From contig JALJCS010000053.1 in NCBI GenBank assembly GCA_023055355.1, positions 1,126,501 through 1,190,500 of the forward strand: a stretch of DNA of 64,000 nt, given 5' to 3'. The notes below the pieces were generated by a model. The model ran no database searches. It was not told the DNA's origin and worked only from the letters and a program-made list of their open reading frames with translations. Below, piece by piece: positions 12,301 through 27,300 of this stretch. The translations under genes were made by a program, and so were the position numbers. This DNA comes from Agelaius tricolor. Its lineage: Eukaryota; Chordata; Aves; Passeriformes; Icteridae. The first letter of the stretch is position 1, and every line of letters begins with the position of its first letter.

Positions 12301-15300
12301 GCCCAGAACATTCCAGCTGTCTCATCAATACTTTATAAAGAAGTAACACTACTCCTCTATCCCTGCTTCATGCTCCTCTGCTTAAAGGTGTATTTTGTAT
12401 TTTTGCATGTGCTCAAAGCTGTATTCTATGATTCTGTGATTTGCCATCTCTGTGACAGTAACACATTAATAGGTTTAATAGGTCACATTTAAATTTACAG
12501 CACAATTTATCAATTTTTTTAACTTTTTCTCTTTTCTATCCATTTTTTTACATTGTCTCTGTTTACTGTGCTACTTGAAGTATGAAAACACACACACACA
12601 GTTTGAATTAACAGAAGCCATATTACTACTCCTAGACCCCAGGGTGGCCCTTACTTCCATATGGAAAATTTTTTAATTTCCCTAATTTTTTGCAGCACAA
12701 GGATTTCTCAGCAATAAGAGAAAAGCTGTACAGAATTTAAAATACACACTATGATGACAACAGCATGGTCTCCCCACCAGCTTAGCTGGTGTTTCACACA
12801 CCTCAGTAAGAGGTTTGATTGTTCCAAATATATATTATAGAGAATCTGCAGTTGTCACACTGCAGAAAAGTAAAGAAATAATTGCTGCTTCCCTATACCT
12901 ACAGATTGACTACTTTTAAATGGGTGGAGATGAACATAGGAATGTAAAGAGCCTCCTACATCAGGGCAGAAAAATGAAGTTTTTAATAACCATTTAACCT
13001 ATTTACACTACCACCATCAGGTATTTTTTCTTAATTTTCTCTTTAACAGTTTTCCTCTCCTTTTCTTTCCTCAGCAAGAAATTAATCTGAATTCCTTCTG
13101 CATGACTAACAAGTAGGTATCTGTTCTACACCTTCTTATTAGTCACCATAGTCCCTGTCTGTTTAATAATGAAAACATTTATCTGAGCCCTTCCCCCTTC
13201 CAGCCCTCAGAAAACTCCTACCAAGCCACTGTCTTAAAATGCACTGAAAAATTCTTTTTCCACATGTCCCAGCACAGTAGCATCACCACAACCTGCAAGG
13301 ATGAATGAAAACTTCCCAAAATCCCATCTGCTTCTTCCTGCCCTGTCCAGCTGGAGGGCAGTGACCAGCAGAAGCAAAGAGGTGAAGAAGGGAGGTACTC
13401 ATGGAGGAAGAGGAGCAGCCTGAAAATAGAAAGCAGCTCAATGCACAGCTGCTGACCAGGGGCTGTGGAGGACACCAAGCCACCCTCCCTGGGGACAATC
13501 TGGGGAACAAAGCCCTGAGGAGCCAGAGGAAAGCAGGACAGGTGGGAAGAGCACAGGGACCACCACAGAGCACGTTGCTTCACTTCCCCCACTATCCTAC
13601 AATAAAGACCCACAATTTCCCACTCTCTCCCCAAAAAGAGCCACTCCAGGGAAGAAGCAGGGTCCTTGTTTAGCCAGCCCTTCAGCCAGCAGGGTTTGCA
13701 GCCAGACTGACAATGCCAAGAGCTCCAAGCCCTCTGTCTGGTGTGGTCACCACTGTGCAACCTTGTCACCACCAGCCTGGCTCTGGGATCAACCTCTTAC
13801 CCCACGTTGCTCTGGTGCTCCTGTCCCCAGGACCCTGCTCTGCCACCAGCTGTGCCCAGATGTTTCTGCCACAGCTGCCCAGAGGGACTGCAGGAGGCGT
13901 GAAGCAACACCAGGACGTGTGTCAGCCGTGCAGGTAAATAGTGAAGTGCTGCCTGGCAACCTGGCAACAAAACCCTCCTGAGGCAGGAGGAGGTTTTTGT
14001 TGTGTGGCTGTGGCACACCCTGCTCGCACCCTGGCGTGCTCAGCCCCTCACAGCAAGGCTGGGGGGTCAAACAGTGAGGGTTTAACCAGAGCAGGAGGCA
14101 GAGAATGTCAGGAGATGCTGCAAAGGGAGAGTGGGGTGCCCTCTGAGCTGTCAGAGGAGGGGAGAACCAGCATAATCAGTGCTGGTTCCTCTCTTCCTGC
14201 AGCTGCTCCCCCCGTGGGTGATGCCTGAAACCAGGCATGGGTTCTGGATTCTCTTGCTGTTGTTAGTTGCTGCCCTGAGATGTGCAGGATGTCTCTGCTT
14301 CGGCCCACACCACTCAAGAACGAGTCTGGACTCTTCACTTTTCAGTCTTGATGTTGTTTATCAATTGTTACCTATAAAATTTTCTCTCTGCCCAGCCAAG
14401 ATCTGCTCAGCAGGGCAGCCACAGGCACTCTGACTGCCCCTGAGGCGGTGTTGTCCTTTTATACTACAAACTACGTGTAACATATTTACACTCAATTCCC
14501 AATACCTATCACCTGTGTTAGACAGTGCACTTCTACTCTAAACCAATCCCAAAGTGCCAGCATCACTGCAGAAAATGGAGACCAAGAAGAAAGGCTGGAC
14601 ATGCCCAAGTTCCTCCATCTTGTCCCCATAACCCCCATACCAAAAATCCTAAAATCTACATTTTCACCCTGTGATCATTTTATTATTATACTAGTCAAAC
14701 CGCTGTGACTTTCAGATCCTCATACAAAGTTGGCAACTTGCTCCAGGGGTCAAAATCAAATCCCCAGGTGTCCTGGGCTGCGTGCCAGGGTCTCTGAGCC
14801 CCCCGGCGGGGTCCTCAGCAGCTCTGGACACCCGGAGGGATGCACTGAGTTCTGACACTGGAGGGTGCTGTGCCAGCCCTGGTGCCCTTTGAGTGAGGTG
14901 CAGGAGGGATCCCAGCCTGGGGGACGGCTAACACACAGCTCTTGTGTCAGAACCCAGGAAATTCCTCTGGCTGCCCTGGAGGACTCCAGACCCTGGCAGG
15001 GGGCTCAGAGACCTTGGCACGGAGTCAAACACACCTGGGCCTCCCATTTCAGCCCATGGAAACAATTACCAACTTTGTGTGAGGAGTTACAGGCCACGAG
15101 GGTTTGAATAGAATGATGGTGAATTTATCACAGGGTGAAAAAGTAGAATTTTGGGGTTTTTAGAATGGGGCTTCAAGAAGCAAGATGGATGAATCTGGGC
15201 ATGTTCTGTCTTTCTCCTTCTTCTTCTTAGCCTCCATCTTCTGCTGTGATGGTGGCACTTCTGGATTGGTTTAGAGTAGAGACAGACTGTCTAACATAGG

Positions 15301-18300
15301 TGATAGGTATTGGAAAATTATTGCAAATAATATACATGTAGTTTTTAGTATAAAAGGATAACACTGTCCTGAGGGTGGTCTGTGTGCCTCAACCCGACCT
15401 GCTGGACAGATCTCAGCGGGTCAGAAAGACAATGTATTAGATAAGAGTAAATAAACAACCTTGAGAACCAGAGCCAAGGAATCCTGTCCTCTTCTTTGGT
15501 CTCGGGGCTGGGAAAAAGAGACTTTCCAACACTTCAGGGTCATCTTGACACCAGAGATCTCATCACTCTTGTGTCAGCTGGGAGGGAAATCCACAGCATC
15601 CAGGACCACTGATGGCCCACCAGGAGCTGCTCCCTGCCTAAGACCACCAAGACCACAACAGCAGAGACTCAACATGCAGGGAAGAGGTTACAGGACAGTA
15701 CTGATTAGGAAAAGACTGATCCCTGTTAACTACCCCTGCAGTGTGGGGTAATATCAGTATTTGCACAGGACCTGACCAAAGGACCTCAGGTGCTCTTGAG
15801 TAAAGAGAAGGGCTTTCCAGAAAGGACTGATTAAGAGAGATGGGATCTAATTTGACGGAATTAAGAGAAGGAATACCCTTGGAAACTCATTTGTCAAGTT
15901 AGCAGGGCAGTATTCGTGCTGGTTGAAAGAGAACTGTCACAGAAGCCAAGCAGTGGGTTAACAAAACAAAACAATCAAAAATTGGTTATCTGATCTCACT
16001 GTAAGTGTTACAGAAATCGGCATGAAAAATGGAAAGTGCAACAGGAGAAGAAGAAAATAACGGTGATAACATCAAAATTAAAAATTTGAACAGCTCAGAG
16101 AACTGGATGCAGATGCCCTCTGAAAAAATAAAACAACAGGTAAATAAATCCATGAGTGCCCTCAGTTTCACAGACCTAAAAATCATTGAAACTACCCCAA
16201 GTACAGTGAGAGCTAACACCAACTAATATCATAAATTCTGGAAATTTGTAAGATTCATCAGGTTGGGGAAGGTCATTGCCCAACCTCAGAAAAGAGCACA
16301 ATGCACCAGGTGGGGCTCTTCAAAACCAGAAGAGATGCTGCAAACGTTTAGCAAGAAACCCATATAGAAATGCTGAGATGGCAGGCAACAAGAAGACAAA
16401 TAAGAATCAACAAGAATAAAGCAACAAACCTCCAGAGGAGGACACACTGTCAGTGCAACTTTTCACTTTACTTGCGGTGACATTTTCTCGAATGAAATGG
16501 AGAAACTGGTCTGTAACACTGGGTTACAATCTTGCTCTCAGACAGCTGAACAAAGCAATGCTCCTGATCTCTGACACTGGTGGTAGGCTGAAGGCAGCAA
16601 CACAAAAATCCAAAACAACACCAGACCCTTCTAGACAGGGTCAGCAATACTGAGAAAAACATGCAAAGGCCATAATGTCACAGACTGAGATTCTCCTACC
16701 AAAAACAAACAAGGGAAGAGTAATCTGGGGAAAAGCAATCTGTTGCTGTGACAACATAAATATGAATGTAAAATGTAACTTCCAACCTCTTTGGCTTAAG
16801 CTTCTCTAGGTCAAGTGCTAGCACAATTTTCGCCATCACACTGCAGCAGAGATGAATATTGAAAGATATGAGGACAGGTTTAGGGGGAAAAATTAAGGAA
16901 AAGTATGTATGAGGGGATTAGTGGCAGGAAAAGGTGAGTCAGGACCTGATGCTTTGTACTCTGGTCAGGGCCCCAAGAAAATGGGAAACAAAGAAGTGAC
17001 TTAGCCTTTAATAAAGGATCTTTCAGGTCTGTGCTCAGAGATCTTCCTTCTGGAGAGAAGAGTCACTCTGAGGCAAAGGCTACCTGGATAAATGAGGCAC
17101 CTCCAGCTCCAGCAGCTTTTGGGGGAGCTTGTACAAACATTTTTAGAGTGATCTAGCTGAACTCAGTCTAGAAGAGAGGACTGAAGAGCTACCCAAGTTC
17201 TCTTGTGGGATCACACCCTTTTGGTATGACTGAGCTGGGGCTGCTCCTCAGGCTGGGAGCTCACAACACCTATGATTTCACAACTACTAACTCAGAGGGT
17301 GTGTAATGCAAGGGAAAACCTAATCTACCTGCCTGTGAGTGGCTGCTTCTCTCCATGAATGGCCCTAATACCGAGCTTTAATTAATGGTGCTCGTAAGAT
17401 GTGGGCCGCAAAAGCTCTTCAGAGAACCATTGTGAAAAATAATGGGTTATTTCGCTGAGGTGTGAAATACCACTTGAGCTGTTAAGAGGTTAAACCTCTC
17501 ACTTGCTTTGATGGTGTGTGGCAAGGGCTGTGCAGCCCTCCCATCCCTGGACACACACACGGGAGGCAGAAAGTGGGACAGGGATAGCACCAAGGGGGTG
17601 TGTGTGCACAGGGACAAATAAATACATAAATCTATAAACATGTATATTTAAAGGTCCACATCATGTCAGACGTGCAGTGACTTAAAATGGGAAAAAAGAT
17701 TAATAATCTTTTATTGCTACAGTATCTATAACAGCTGAGTTAAAATATTACAACTTTGAGTGCTCCTGTGTCATTTTCCATCCCAAGTAATTTTAGAACT
17801 ATTCTACTATTTTGCAACCGCTGCTTTTATATGCAGCTCTGCTATTATATTTCTAAGAAAAACAACAGCTTTTTAAGAGAAAGATAAAAAATACCCACAA
17901 CAATCAAGAAAACAATATTCTTCTCAAGATTTCAAGCTCTCAGAAAATTTTGTGGAGGCTTAATACTAAGAACCCAATTAAATGGGAGAGCAGGATGCAG
18001 GTTTCTAGTTAGTACCTGTGTATTATTCAGACACTGATGTAGTTGTCTGTAGAGATGCTTCCTTATGCTTTTAGCATTCATAAATTCAGCTGGTGTGAAT
18101 ATAACCAAAAAATATCTACAATCTATTACTACCATTATAGGTCAAATTTCTGCAGCTACTATCATGCAAAAGAATAACCCTAAAATTTCATTATTCTGCC
18201 ATTTTCTCACCACGCGGAACAAGCATTTGCAACAATTATTAATCTATACCCAGAAGCAAGAACAATCACCATTTAAAGATGGTAAAAGACACAGAGGAAA

Positions 18301-21300
18301 TACGGCCATTTCCTCATGAAACAAAAACATGACAATTTTTTAAAGGAATGGGCTTGAACCAGGAGACTGAGGTGCTGATCAGCTTGTAAAGACTCTTATA
18401 TGGCCTCAGGTGCTGCTACATTTATTGATGCTTATGGAACATTGAGCCAGACAACTTCCATTACACAGATTCACTGGTTTCTTTCACCTTGAATATCAGA
18501 ATAAAATTTCTGCCATTCTGGTACAGAGATGAAACTCTACAATACTTCACTACTGAATTTTATGCATCAGCTAAAGGTGGTTAACCACACCACTCAAATT
18601 TAATGCAACAGGTTTTTAAGCAGTGTTTTTAGAAGCAACCTGTTTGCATTTGAATTTGATCACACTAAATGAAATGTTAACATGCAAATCAGTGAGTAAG
18701 ACCAGTATTATATTTACCACAGTGTAAAACAAGGCTTCACACCTCCTAGAAACTGCCAAACCACCTTTAGCTGAGATGTCTGTTTTAAGATGTCTGGATT
18801 GCAGCAACCTGATTCAAGGCTTAATACTGGCATGTTTGTTTTCCTTTATTTTAGCAACTCTTAAGACTCTGAAACAGCTTTATGCTGGAAAAAAACACAA
18901 CTGAGGCCAGTGAATGACAATTCACTTTAAGTATTTTTTGTACTATTTCACTCTAACTTCCAATGCCTCAGTTTATGCTCACTTTTATGCAGGAAGTTAG
19001 AATTGTCAAAAAAATTTATAAGTATCCCAAGAAGCACTGTGCCTGTTTGCTTCTTCTGGAAGCAGAGGGAAAGAGTTTGCTAGCTGATCACAGGTCACAC
19101 ACAATATTTATACAGCAAGAACTTTACATACTCACAGTTCAGTTTGTGGCCATGAGGAATTAGACTCCAGCATGCAGCTTGGCTTACTGCTTTAAAGACT
19201 TTACTCTATACAAAGGCAATTTCTATTTAACATCCTTCCGCGATATTGGAAGTGATCTAGTCCAAACAGGGTAGCAGACTTCATCCACTGCCTTCACATT
19301 CTGTGTGTCTGCAAACAGACCACTTCAGTATCTCAGGCTGAACAATCCTTGGTTCTTTTAAAGTAATCAACTTTAAACTAACTAATCAACTTTAAATTAA
19401 TCAGCTTTAAACTCCTCATTCTTATTTCTCCTTAAGACATGCTCTTCAATTACCTCCTCCTGGAAACTTCCTGTTTCTGTGTCAATAAACTACAAGCTGG
19501 CACACACTGAAATTTCACTTTCACTCAGTCATATTCAGATATTAGAAGCAGTGCCCCAGTCCTGTCAAGCCTCTTCTCAGGTTCCCACTCTGCACAAGAG
19601 AGGATTTACAGTAATGTCTGAGCTGGTCACTGCAGAAGAGCTCCCCTGCTTTTGTGGGCAGCTCAAAAATCCTCTTTTCAGTTTCACCTCATGTGAGCAT
19701 TTAGCTGCAACTTCTCCAGCCAACAGTTTCCATTCTCTGCACGCTGTTTCAAACACCAGGAACATTCCACAGCTGTCTGCAGCAGCAATCTGCAGGCTGA
19801 CAAATAAACACCAGGAAAACAGGAGATTAGGTGCCAGCCACATGCCACGCTGAGCTCAGCTAGGATTTGTGTCACTTGGTCTGCAGTGTCACGCCACACT
19901 CTGCTCTGCAGGGCTGGGATGCAGTGGGGAGCCACAAACAGAAGCAGGGAGCCACAAACAGAAGCAGGGAGTCACAAACAGAACCAGTGTTCCCTAAAGG
20001 GGGAGGCTGGAAAAGACACTGAAGTTACGTAAAACACAACTTCATCTTGAGGCTAAAAGTCTCTGAGGTTATGAACTTGATTATTTCCACTGAAGCAATC
20101 AAGCCAGGCAATACCCAATGTAAGAGCAGCACTCAGAAGAGGAAATTTGTTTTTCACTCCCAGAATGCAGAGAAAATGGAAAGAAAAAAAATATTCGTGA
20201 GTGGCTGTATGGACTGACACACACGTGGCTACCAGAATGAATGGAGAACACAGAAGAATAAATAAAAACTACCAAGTCAGGGAATCTTAATAGAGCTTGG
20301 CTGTTAAAATATCATCTAAGGGCAACACTGCATAACCAGGGGTGGTGGTGGGTCATTGGGCTTTGTTTTTAGATAATTTTAGAAAATTTCAACATTGTTT
20401 TATTATTTCCACTTAAAAAGAGGCAGATTGGGGCACTTCTTGCTTCAGCATTGGCTTCAACTTAAAATCACTTCAAAAGGGCCTTCAGCATGCTCTGGAG
20501 GAATAACTGCATTATGGTTCAGTTAAAAAATATGAAATCTCCACTTTGTTGAGGTTTTATCCTGCCTCACAGCGGTCTTCCCTCCTGGGGATCAAAAATG
20601 TTCATTTTCTAGGTGGTTCCAGCACTTGTGCTGAGCATGGCATAAAGGCAGGCACAGACCTGACTTCTTCCATAAAGCCAGCAGGGTTTCTGAGCCTTAA
20701 GGAGCTCCCAAAGAGTGCTGAAAGCTGCCACCCTCCCTATCTCCATGCCAGGTTCCCCCTTTGGCAGAAGAGACTCTGGACAAAGACCCAAAGTTTTAAT
20801 GAGCACAAGCATCCTCCTCTCAGGGAAACAAAGGGCAGAAATGGTGACAGTGGAGAGGCTGGAGATCAACTCAGTGAAAAAAACAGCTCCTTTGCTTTCT
20901 GGAGATAGAGGTTTCTTCTCTACCCTCACTCCCAGTCCTCCATGGGGCACCGGGGCAGCACAGCCTTGCCCAGAACACAAACTGGGAGTGTCCCCCTAAC
21001 GTGCAAAGCTGTACAACCAGAGCTGTGAGGAAAAACTGGTCATGGAACTCATGTCTGCAACTCCAAGATCAGAAACAGAATTTTCTGCAAGCTCTACATA
21101 CCCCACGTATCTAATCACTCAAAGGAAACAAAAAAACCCCAAAACCCAAAAAACCCAAAGCCCCAAACCAAAAAACACTTAAGAAAGCACTGTTATATAA
21201 AAGACTGAGTGACTGAGTGTAACAAATGTTAGTCTAGAAAAGAGAATGTCTAATGCAGAAATGCAGAAGTAGCTATGTATTATATAAATATATATTAAAA

Positions 21301-24300
21301 AAAACCAACACTGAGGAAACTAGTTACCAAAAAAAAAAAAAAAAAGAAAAAGAAAAGAGATCAAGAACTCAACAGAGGTGTCTGCAATGTTTAAAAATTC
21401 TATTTATTTCATGCACTACTTTAACTGTGTCCAAAGGAGAGACAATATTACCATCAATAACCAAATAGTGGCATTAATTAGGCAATGTCTACCTATCTAA
21501 TTTTCACTACTCCAGAAACAATACCATTCATTGAAAAGTATTATTTTTTTCCAGATGTTTTAGTATATTTTAGATATGCTAAAACATATCTAAAACATAT
21601 ATTTTCAAGTGCAATAAACCACTGATAACTGAGCACAGTTCAAACAAGAAGTTGCTCTTGCAGATCACCACACCCTGACTATGCAATACTCTGCACAGGC
21701 TTACAGGCTCTGCATTAGTATGCCAAAAAAAAAAAAAAATCACACAGGTCTTGGAAGCCAGAACAGCGTGGGCTGTGAGCAAGGAAGAAACACCAACCCC
21801 GCCCCAAAACAAAATGTAAATACAGAACAACTTAGACACTGCTTTCAAAGCTTGCTCTTCCTTGTCCCTCTCTTCTCCAAACCGCTGTGTCACGTGGTGA
21901 ATGAAAAGGCTGTTTCCAGTATATTCAAGCAAATAAATTCAAAAGCTTACTAACTACACGCTGCTCTGGAATGCCTCAAGCCTGCTTGACAGGGGAGGCA
22001 CGGCCAGAAAGCCCCGGAGCTGGCAGCTGGTGTTATCTCAGCCTGCAGAATTCCCAGAAGAGGGGGAGAAAGGGCAGAAAACGACCCAAAAAAAGAAAAA
22101 AAAAAAAAAAAAAGAAAAAAAAGAAAACTGCAACGTGAACAGAACAGAACAAACCTCACGCAGGGGCGGCAGGACAGCGAAGCAGGAACAGCTGACTCAC
22201 TTGGTGGACGTGTGGCTCCTGTTCTGCTGCAGGGACACGGCTGCTCCTCGCTGGGGCTGGGGCTGTGGCTTCCGGGAGCTGCTGGCCAAGCCAAGCCCTT
22301 GGCAAGCCTGAGTGCTGAGCCACACAATCCCCACCCAGCAGCACGGGGAGGGCACCCAGACCTGCAGGTTTGGGCTCCCACACTCAGCCACGGTGAGCAG
22401 AGCCAATCCTGCTGCTCCTCCTGGAGCTGGCCGGACCAGGGTGCCCCAGCAGGGACAGCTGTCACTGAGCTGTCACCACGCAGCAAAAGCAAGGGGTGAG
22501 GCTAAATCCAGCATCCAAAATGCAGTATTTGCCTCCCACCTTTTGGTTTCTCAGCACTGGTGCCGAGGGGAGGAACCTGCTCATTTCCCCTCGGCCCCAT
22601 TACAAGTTTACAGTCTCTAAATTTGGACTGATTACCCAGACTCTCTGAGTACATGGATGTTACTAATTGAAAGTAATTGAGATGGGTTTGGCCACTTAAG
22701 GCCTAAACCTGACTGAGTAGGGTTATTTTTAAGCATAACACAAACCCAAATGATCTCTATTAGTTTAGAAATTAATGGGTACTTCTTGAAATACTAATAG
22801 TGATCTGCTCTTGAATTTCTTTTTGCCATATAATCAAATTCTCAATACCTGTGGTATTATGGGAGAGTTTGTTTTCTTTTTTTTTTTAAAGAAAAAGCCC
22901 TGTGCCACTAACAAAACCTTCAGTCACTTTTTCATAATAGCCTCTGTATTGCCCTTTATCTAGAGCAAAAAATAAGAAATAAGTCAGACCTGCTAGGGAA
23001 TTAGAAAGGGACAAGCATCTGCAGACTTTTGAAGGAGATATCCCATTTCTGAGTGAAGTATAGAATTTTTTCTTTGTGAAAGCGTTTGTGCTATTTTGAC
23101 CACTGCACAGCTCTACAAGTTGCAAATCCTGTATCTTTACACAAAGCCAGCTCTTCCATGCACTACGCACCACCTTTTGTACTCCAGCAACTTCCAATTT
23201 TTAATGTTTAGGCCTATTTTTAGCGTGCCTCTGCCACCAAGAGAGCCAGCACTGTTCTCCACACAGGCACAGCCCTCCTGATTTTCACGTGCTGCCAGCA
23301 GCTCTGAGGGCAACTTCCAGGAAAAGCCCCATGATTTGCCACAGCCCTGCTGCAGGACACCTATAAATTGTGAATCTGTGTCATGAGACACTCCTACCCC
23401 GGAGAGAACATGGAAACTAAGTCCTCAGGTAGCCTGAATTGTTATTTTTCTGAATAATCTCAAATTTTAGAGGTAGCCTTTCCAACCTTCACAATATGAC
23501 TGAGGATGTAAGAATAAATTTATGCATCTCTGTGGACATCCGCAAACAATCCTGTGACTTCAGATGCCTTCTGCTCAAAAATTTCTTCCTTCACAATAAG
23601 GTGCCTCTGCAAAGCTCACAAAATAAAAATTTGGTGGCAGTTAATAAGGTGTGTAGCAGAAATAAAACCACTGACAGTAGGTGTCACTTTTGATGATAAA
23701 CTAGATAAATTTGCCTGCTGCAAAAATAGTAGGAATTTCACTCAAAGATACTTATCATCTTCTCTTCTTTTTCCTTGTTTTCTTGTTTGTTGCATGAGAA
23801 AACAGAAAGAATTCCTTTTTAAAACAATGTTAATTTGGGTGCCAGCTAAAAGTAACTAACCCTAAATTTCTTAAATCATTAAGGTCAAGAAGCTTCCTCT
23901 GAAAATTGGAAATAACAATAATTATTACTGCATTTCCACCACTGTTGTTGAGCTCTCCCAGCACTGCTTCAATAGGCCAGGAAAGTAATACAGATTCTCA
24001 CTTCTCCAAGCCATAGCAGCCAGCCAGAAAAAGAAAATAATTACTCATTAGGAGCAATGCAAAAAATCTGCCACATAAAAAGCAGCAAAAACTCCATCTG
24101 TTATCAGCAGAAATACCACATAAGAACACAAAGATCCAGGAAGGGTGGCTGGATCCAGCTGTGTTCAAGTATTAGTGCCTTCTATTAATAGACACGATTG
24201 AACACTGAGGTGGAAATTGGCCTTCCTGGTGGCTGTGCAACTGGCAAAATCTTCATTAAAGGTTGTGAAAGAGAACACAGCAGCGCTGGCAGGAGAGGGA

Positions 24301-27300
24301 GGAGGTGAGTTCAGTTTTTCCTCCCCACTGCCGCCTGCTAATCCTGGCAGCCATGCCCTGGTTTGTGCACCTTGGCAGCCAGTGTGAGCATGGAAGGGGC
24401 TGCTCTTAGGCAACCCAGTAAACATTCCTGATGATGACAGCCTTACCTGACCCTCCCTTTTCACTCCATCTATCTGCCAAGCCAGGAGCTCACTGAAAAC
24501 CCACCCTGGTGCAAAGCAGCAGTCCAACAGCACTCCCCCGCCAAAGAGGAAAGAAAGGTTTGTCACAGAAACAAAGGGGCCAGAACACCTGCCTCAGTGC
24601 TGCCTCTCTGAATTATCCATTCGGGTTTGAGTCACACAAAAACTGGGCACGTCCAGGCTGCTGACTGAGCCTCCTGAGTGGCCTTAGTGCAGAGGAGGAG
24701 GCAGGAGGGGCAGCACTTCTTGCGCCACAGGGACACTTAGGCTGACAATTAACACCCCTGCAAGAACACAGGGAGCAGAGGCAGTGACTAAACACTGCCT
24801 GCAATTCCAGGAACTCCAGAGTGACACAACGGAGAGCACGGGGGGGGGGGGGTTAAAATGAAGCCACGGAGAACTGCATTTCTGATGGACAGTGGATGAA
24901 AACAGAGCCAGGCAGCTGAGTGCCCTCCCTTGAACAATCAGACACAGTGACAATCCTTCACCACACACAAGCTCCTGCATCTGAAAGCCAGAAAGCTCAG
25001 AAGAAACAAGCCATCAGTTATTATGCCTTTCCAGCTGAAGGAAAAATTACTCAGGTCTGTTGTGGAGGCAGCAAACCCCTTCTTGGCTCTTCAGTTTAAT
25101 TTCACCATAAGGTAGGAATTGGTTAAAAAAATAAAAAGCGTGAGCTGGAGTAACTTAACAATCCCACCTCCCTTGCCTCTGGTAAGGATTTAGAAATTTA
25201 TCTGGGATAAGTAATGGCAAGTAAGTACTACTGACCAGCAGAATTATTAAAGCTACATCAGGGGGGAAATAAATAATAGGAGAAACAGCAGTCACAAACT
25301 GTCCAAAAACTGGGGGAGTATTTCTTACTGCACTAAAAGGTTTGATCTGGTTTTGCAGGAAAGCAGAAAGTACTGCCTTAACTTTTCAAGAAATACTTCC
25401 CTTCCTGCAAAATTCCTGTTTAAAAAAAAAAAAAACAAACCAAAACCCTGCAAAATTATTGTTTTCAATAGATATTTTTAGAGACAAAATTAAATGCAGA
25501 AAAGAAAACAGCCAGACAAATGGCTTGAAAAAAGGTACGGGTGGCAAAAACTACAATAAATCTCTGAGTTTTCCTGTATTTTAAGTAACACTAGAGGATC
25601 ACAGGAGATTGTTGAGAGTAAAAGTTACAATTAACACATCATTTAGCCTAAGTGAAAAAAGGTGGAAATGGCTGAGTGGGAACTGAAAAGGCTGAACTTG
25701 AATTAGCTACTGATTAAAAGTCAATATTAGATAGTATGAGGTGAGTATTTTCATAGTACATAATCCTAGTACAAAATCATAGTACAGAATCCAGTAAGCA
25801 TGCTGGAATGTCACAGAAAATGGAGAGTACTGCTAAAATACACAATCTAAGATGCCAAAACCTAATATAGAGCAATTCCTGGCAATTCCATTGCATTATT
25901 TTCATGACACTAACTTCCAGTTCCTAGGCTTAATAGGATGTATGAATTGTGCCTTCCACACATAAAACTTCTTTCTACTTACCATACAAAGAACATATAC
26001 TGAAAAAAAAATAAGTTAAATGTGTTAGTCAGCAAATTAGATGTAAGCATCCCTGGGACTGTGGAGCTGGTGACATCCATGTTGACTAGGAGGAGTAAAC
26101 CTTGGCAAAGTGCAAGGACTAGAAAGAAAAATAATTTAAAATGTTGGGCTGTCTTTAGTAATAGATAGAAACACTGAAACAAAGGGACAACAGAATTTAT
26201 ATCTTTGTCTCCTCCCTCACTGAGTATAAAGGAAAAATAAATTACTTAGGAAGCATGCAGATATCTTTAGGTGTATTATGCTACAAAAGCACTGATTGAG
26301 AAAGTAAAAAATCCCATTCAAAAGCAGAAACAACTTCCTGCTGTTAGGATCCTCCCAAGAACAGGCTCCCTCCACACATGGAACACTGTGGTGGATCTCT
26401 GGACCCCTCTCAGCCAGCTCCACATCTTGGGTGTGAACTGAGGAGCTGGAAAGCCCCTGGCTCACACATGGGAGTGAAGGTGGGTTGAGAAATATGTGAA
26501 AAGGTGCTTCTGAAACCCAGAATTTCAAGGTAACTAAAGTAAAGAACACGGTACCAGAAGCAAAAAAAGACATGAATATTGTCTGCACTGCTGACCAGCA
26601 CCCAGCTGCCTCACTCTGGAATGCTGCCATCAAAATGGGCCCAGTCTGAGCTCTCCCTGGACTCCAGCTGGAGTTAAACTTCACTGTCAAACTTCACTAA
26701 GTTCCATCAAAAAATGTTTATTTACCTCAATAAAACACACTGCTGCTTCTCTTTTAAGTGATTTGCATCCCCTGTGACAATTATGCACCTAACAATGGCT
26801 ATCAGGTGCAGCCCCAGCAAGAGCACTTTCAACACCCTCTTTCAATACCCTGCAAGACCTGAGCACCCTGCTTCCCCTCAGAGAATATCACCTGCACTCC
26901 TTTGCCATTCAGCTTTAAAATGCTTCTTGAATGCTCAGCTGGACTGCTCTGGGGCCACTGAAAGCAAAGACAAGCTGTCAGTTCTTCAAACTCACCAAGT
27001 TCAGAACAGAAGCCAAAAAAAAAAATATGAACACCTCAGAGTGAAAAAAGAAACACAGCACCCCCAAAAGTCAAATAATGAAGGTGTCCACTGGCATCAA
27101 CAGGGCCAGGATTCTTTAAAATAACTCGGAGACTAACAAAGAACATGTGAAAAGGGAGAATGTTACCATTTATTTCCTCATGATGTCAACACTGGCATTC
27201 TGCTGCCTTGTGCTCCCCTTTCCTTTCAGTGGGTTACAATTTCTAGCAAGCCATGAGGAGCCACCCCTGTGGTGTTGAATGTGAGCAAACAAATAATTTT

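Noticed and set aside
12420..12445. CR1 3' tail motif ATTCTATGATTCTGTGA
   Set aside because: It is under 20 bp with no CR1-like sequence before it, so chance cannot be excluded.
13218..13772. A 184-codon minus-strand reading frame in intron 3
   Set aside because: It has no domain, no splice context and no resemblance to a protein family. It lies in moderately GC-rich intron.
21950..22492. A 180-codon minus-strand reading frame in intron 3
   Set aside because: It contains a poly-Phe run from an A-rich tract and has no protein features.
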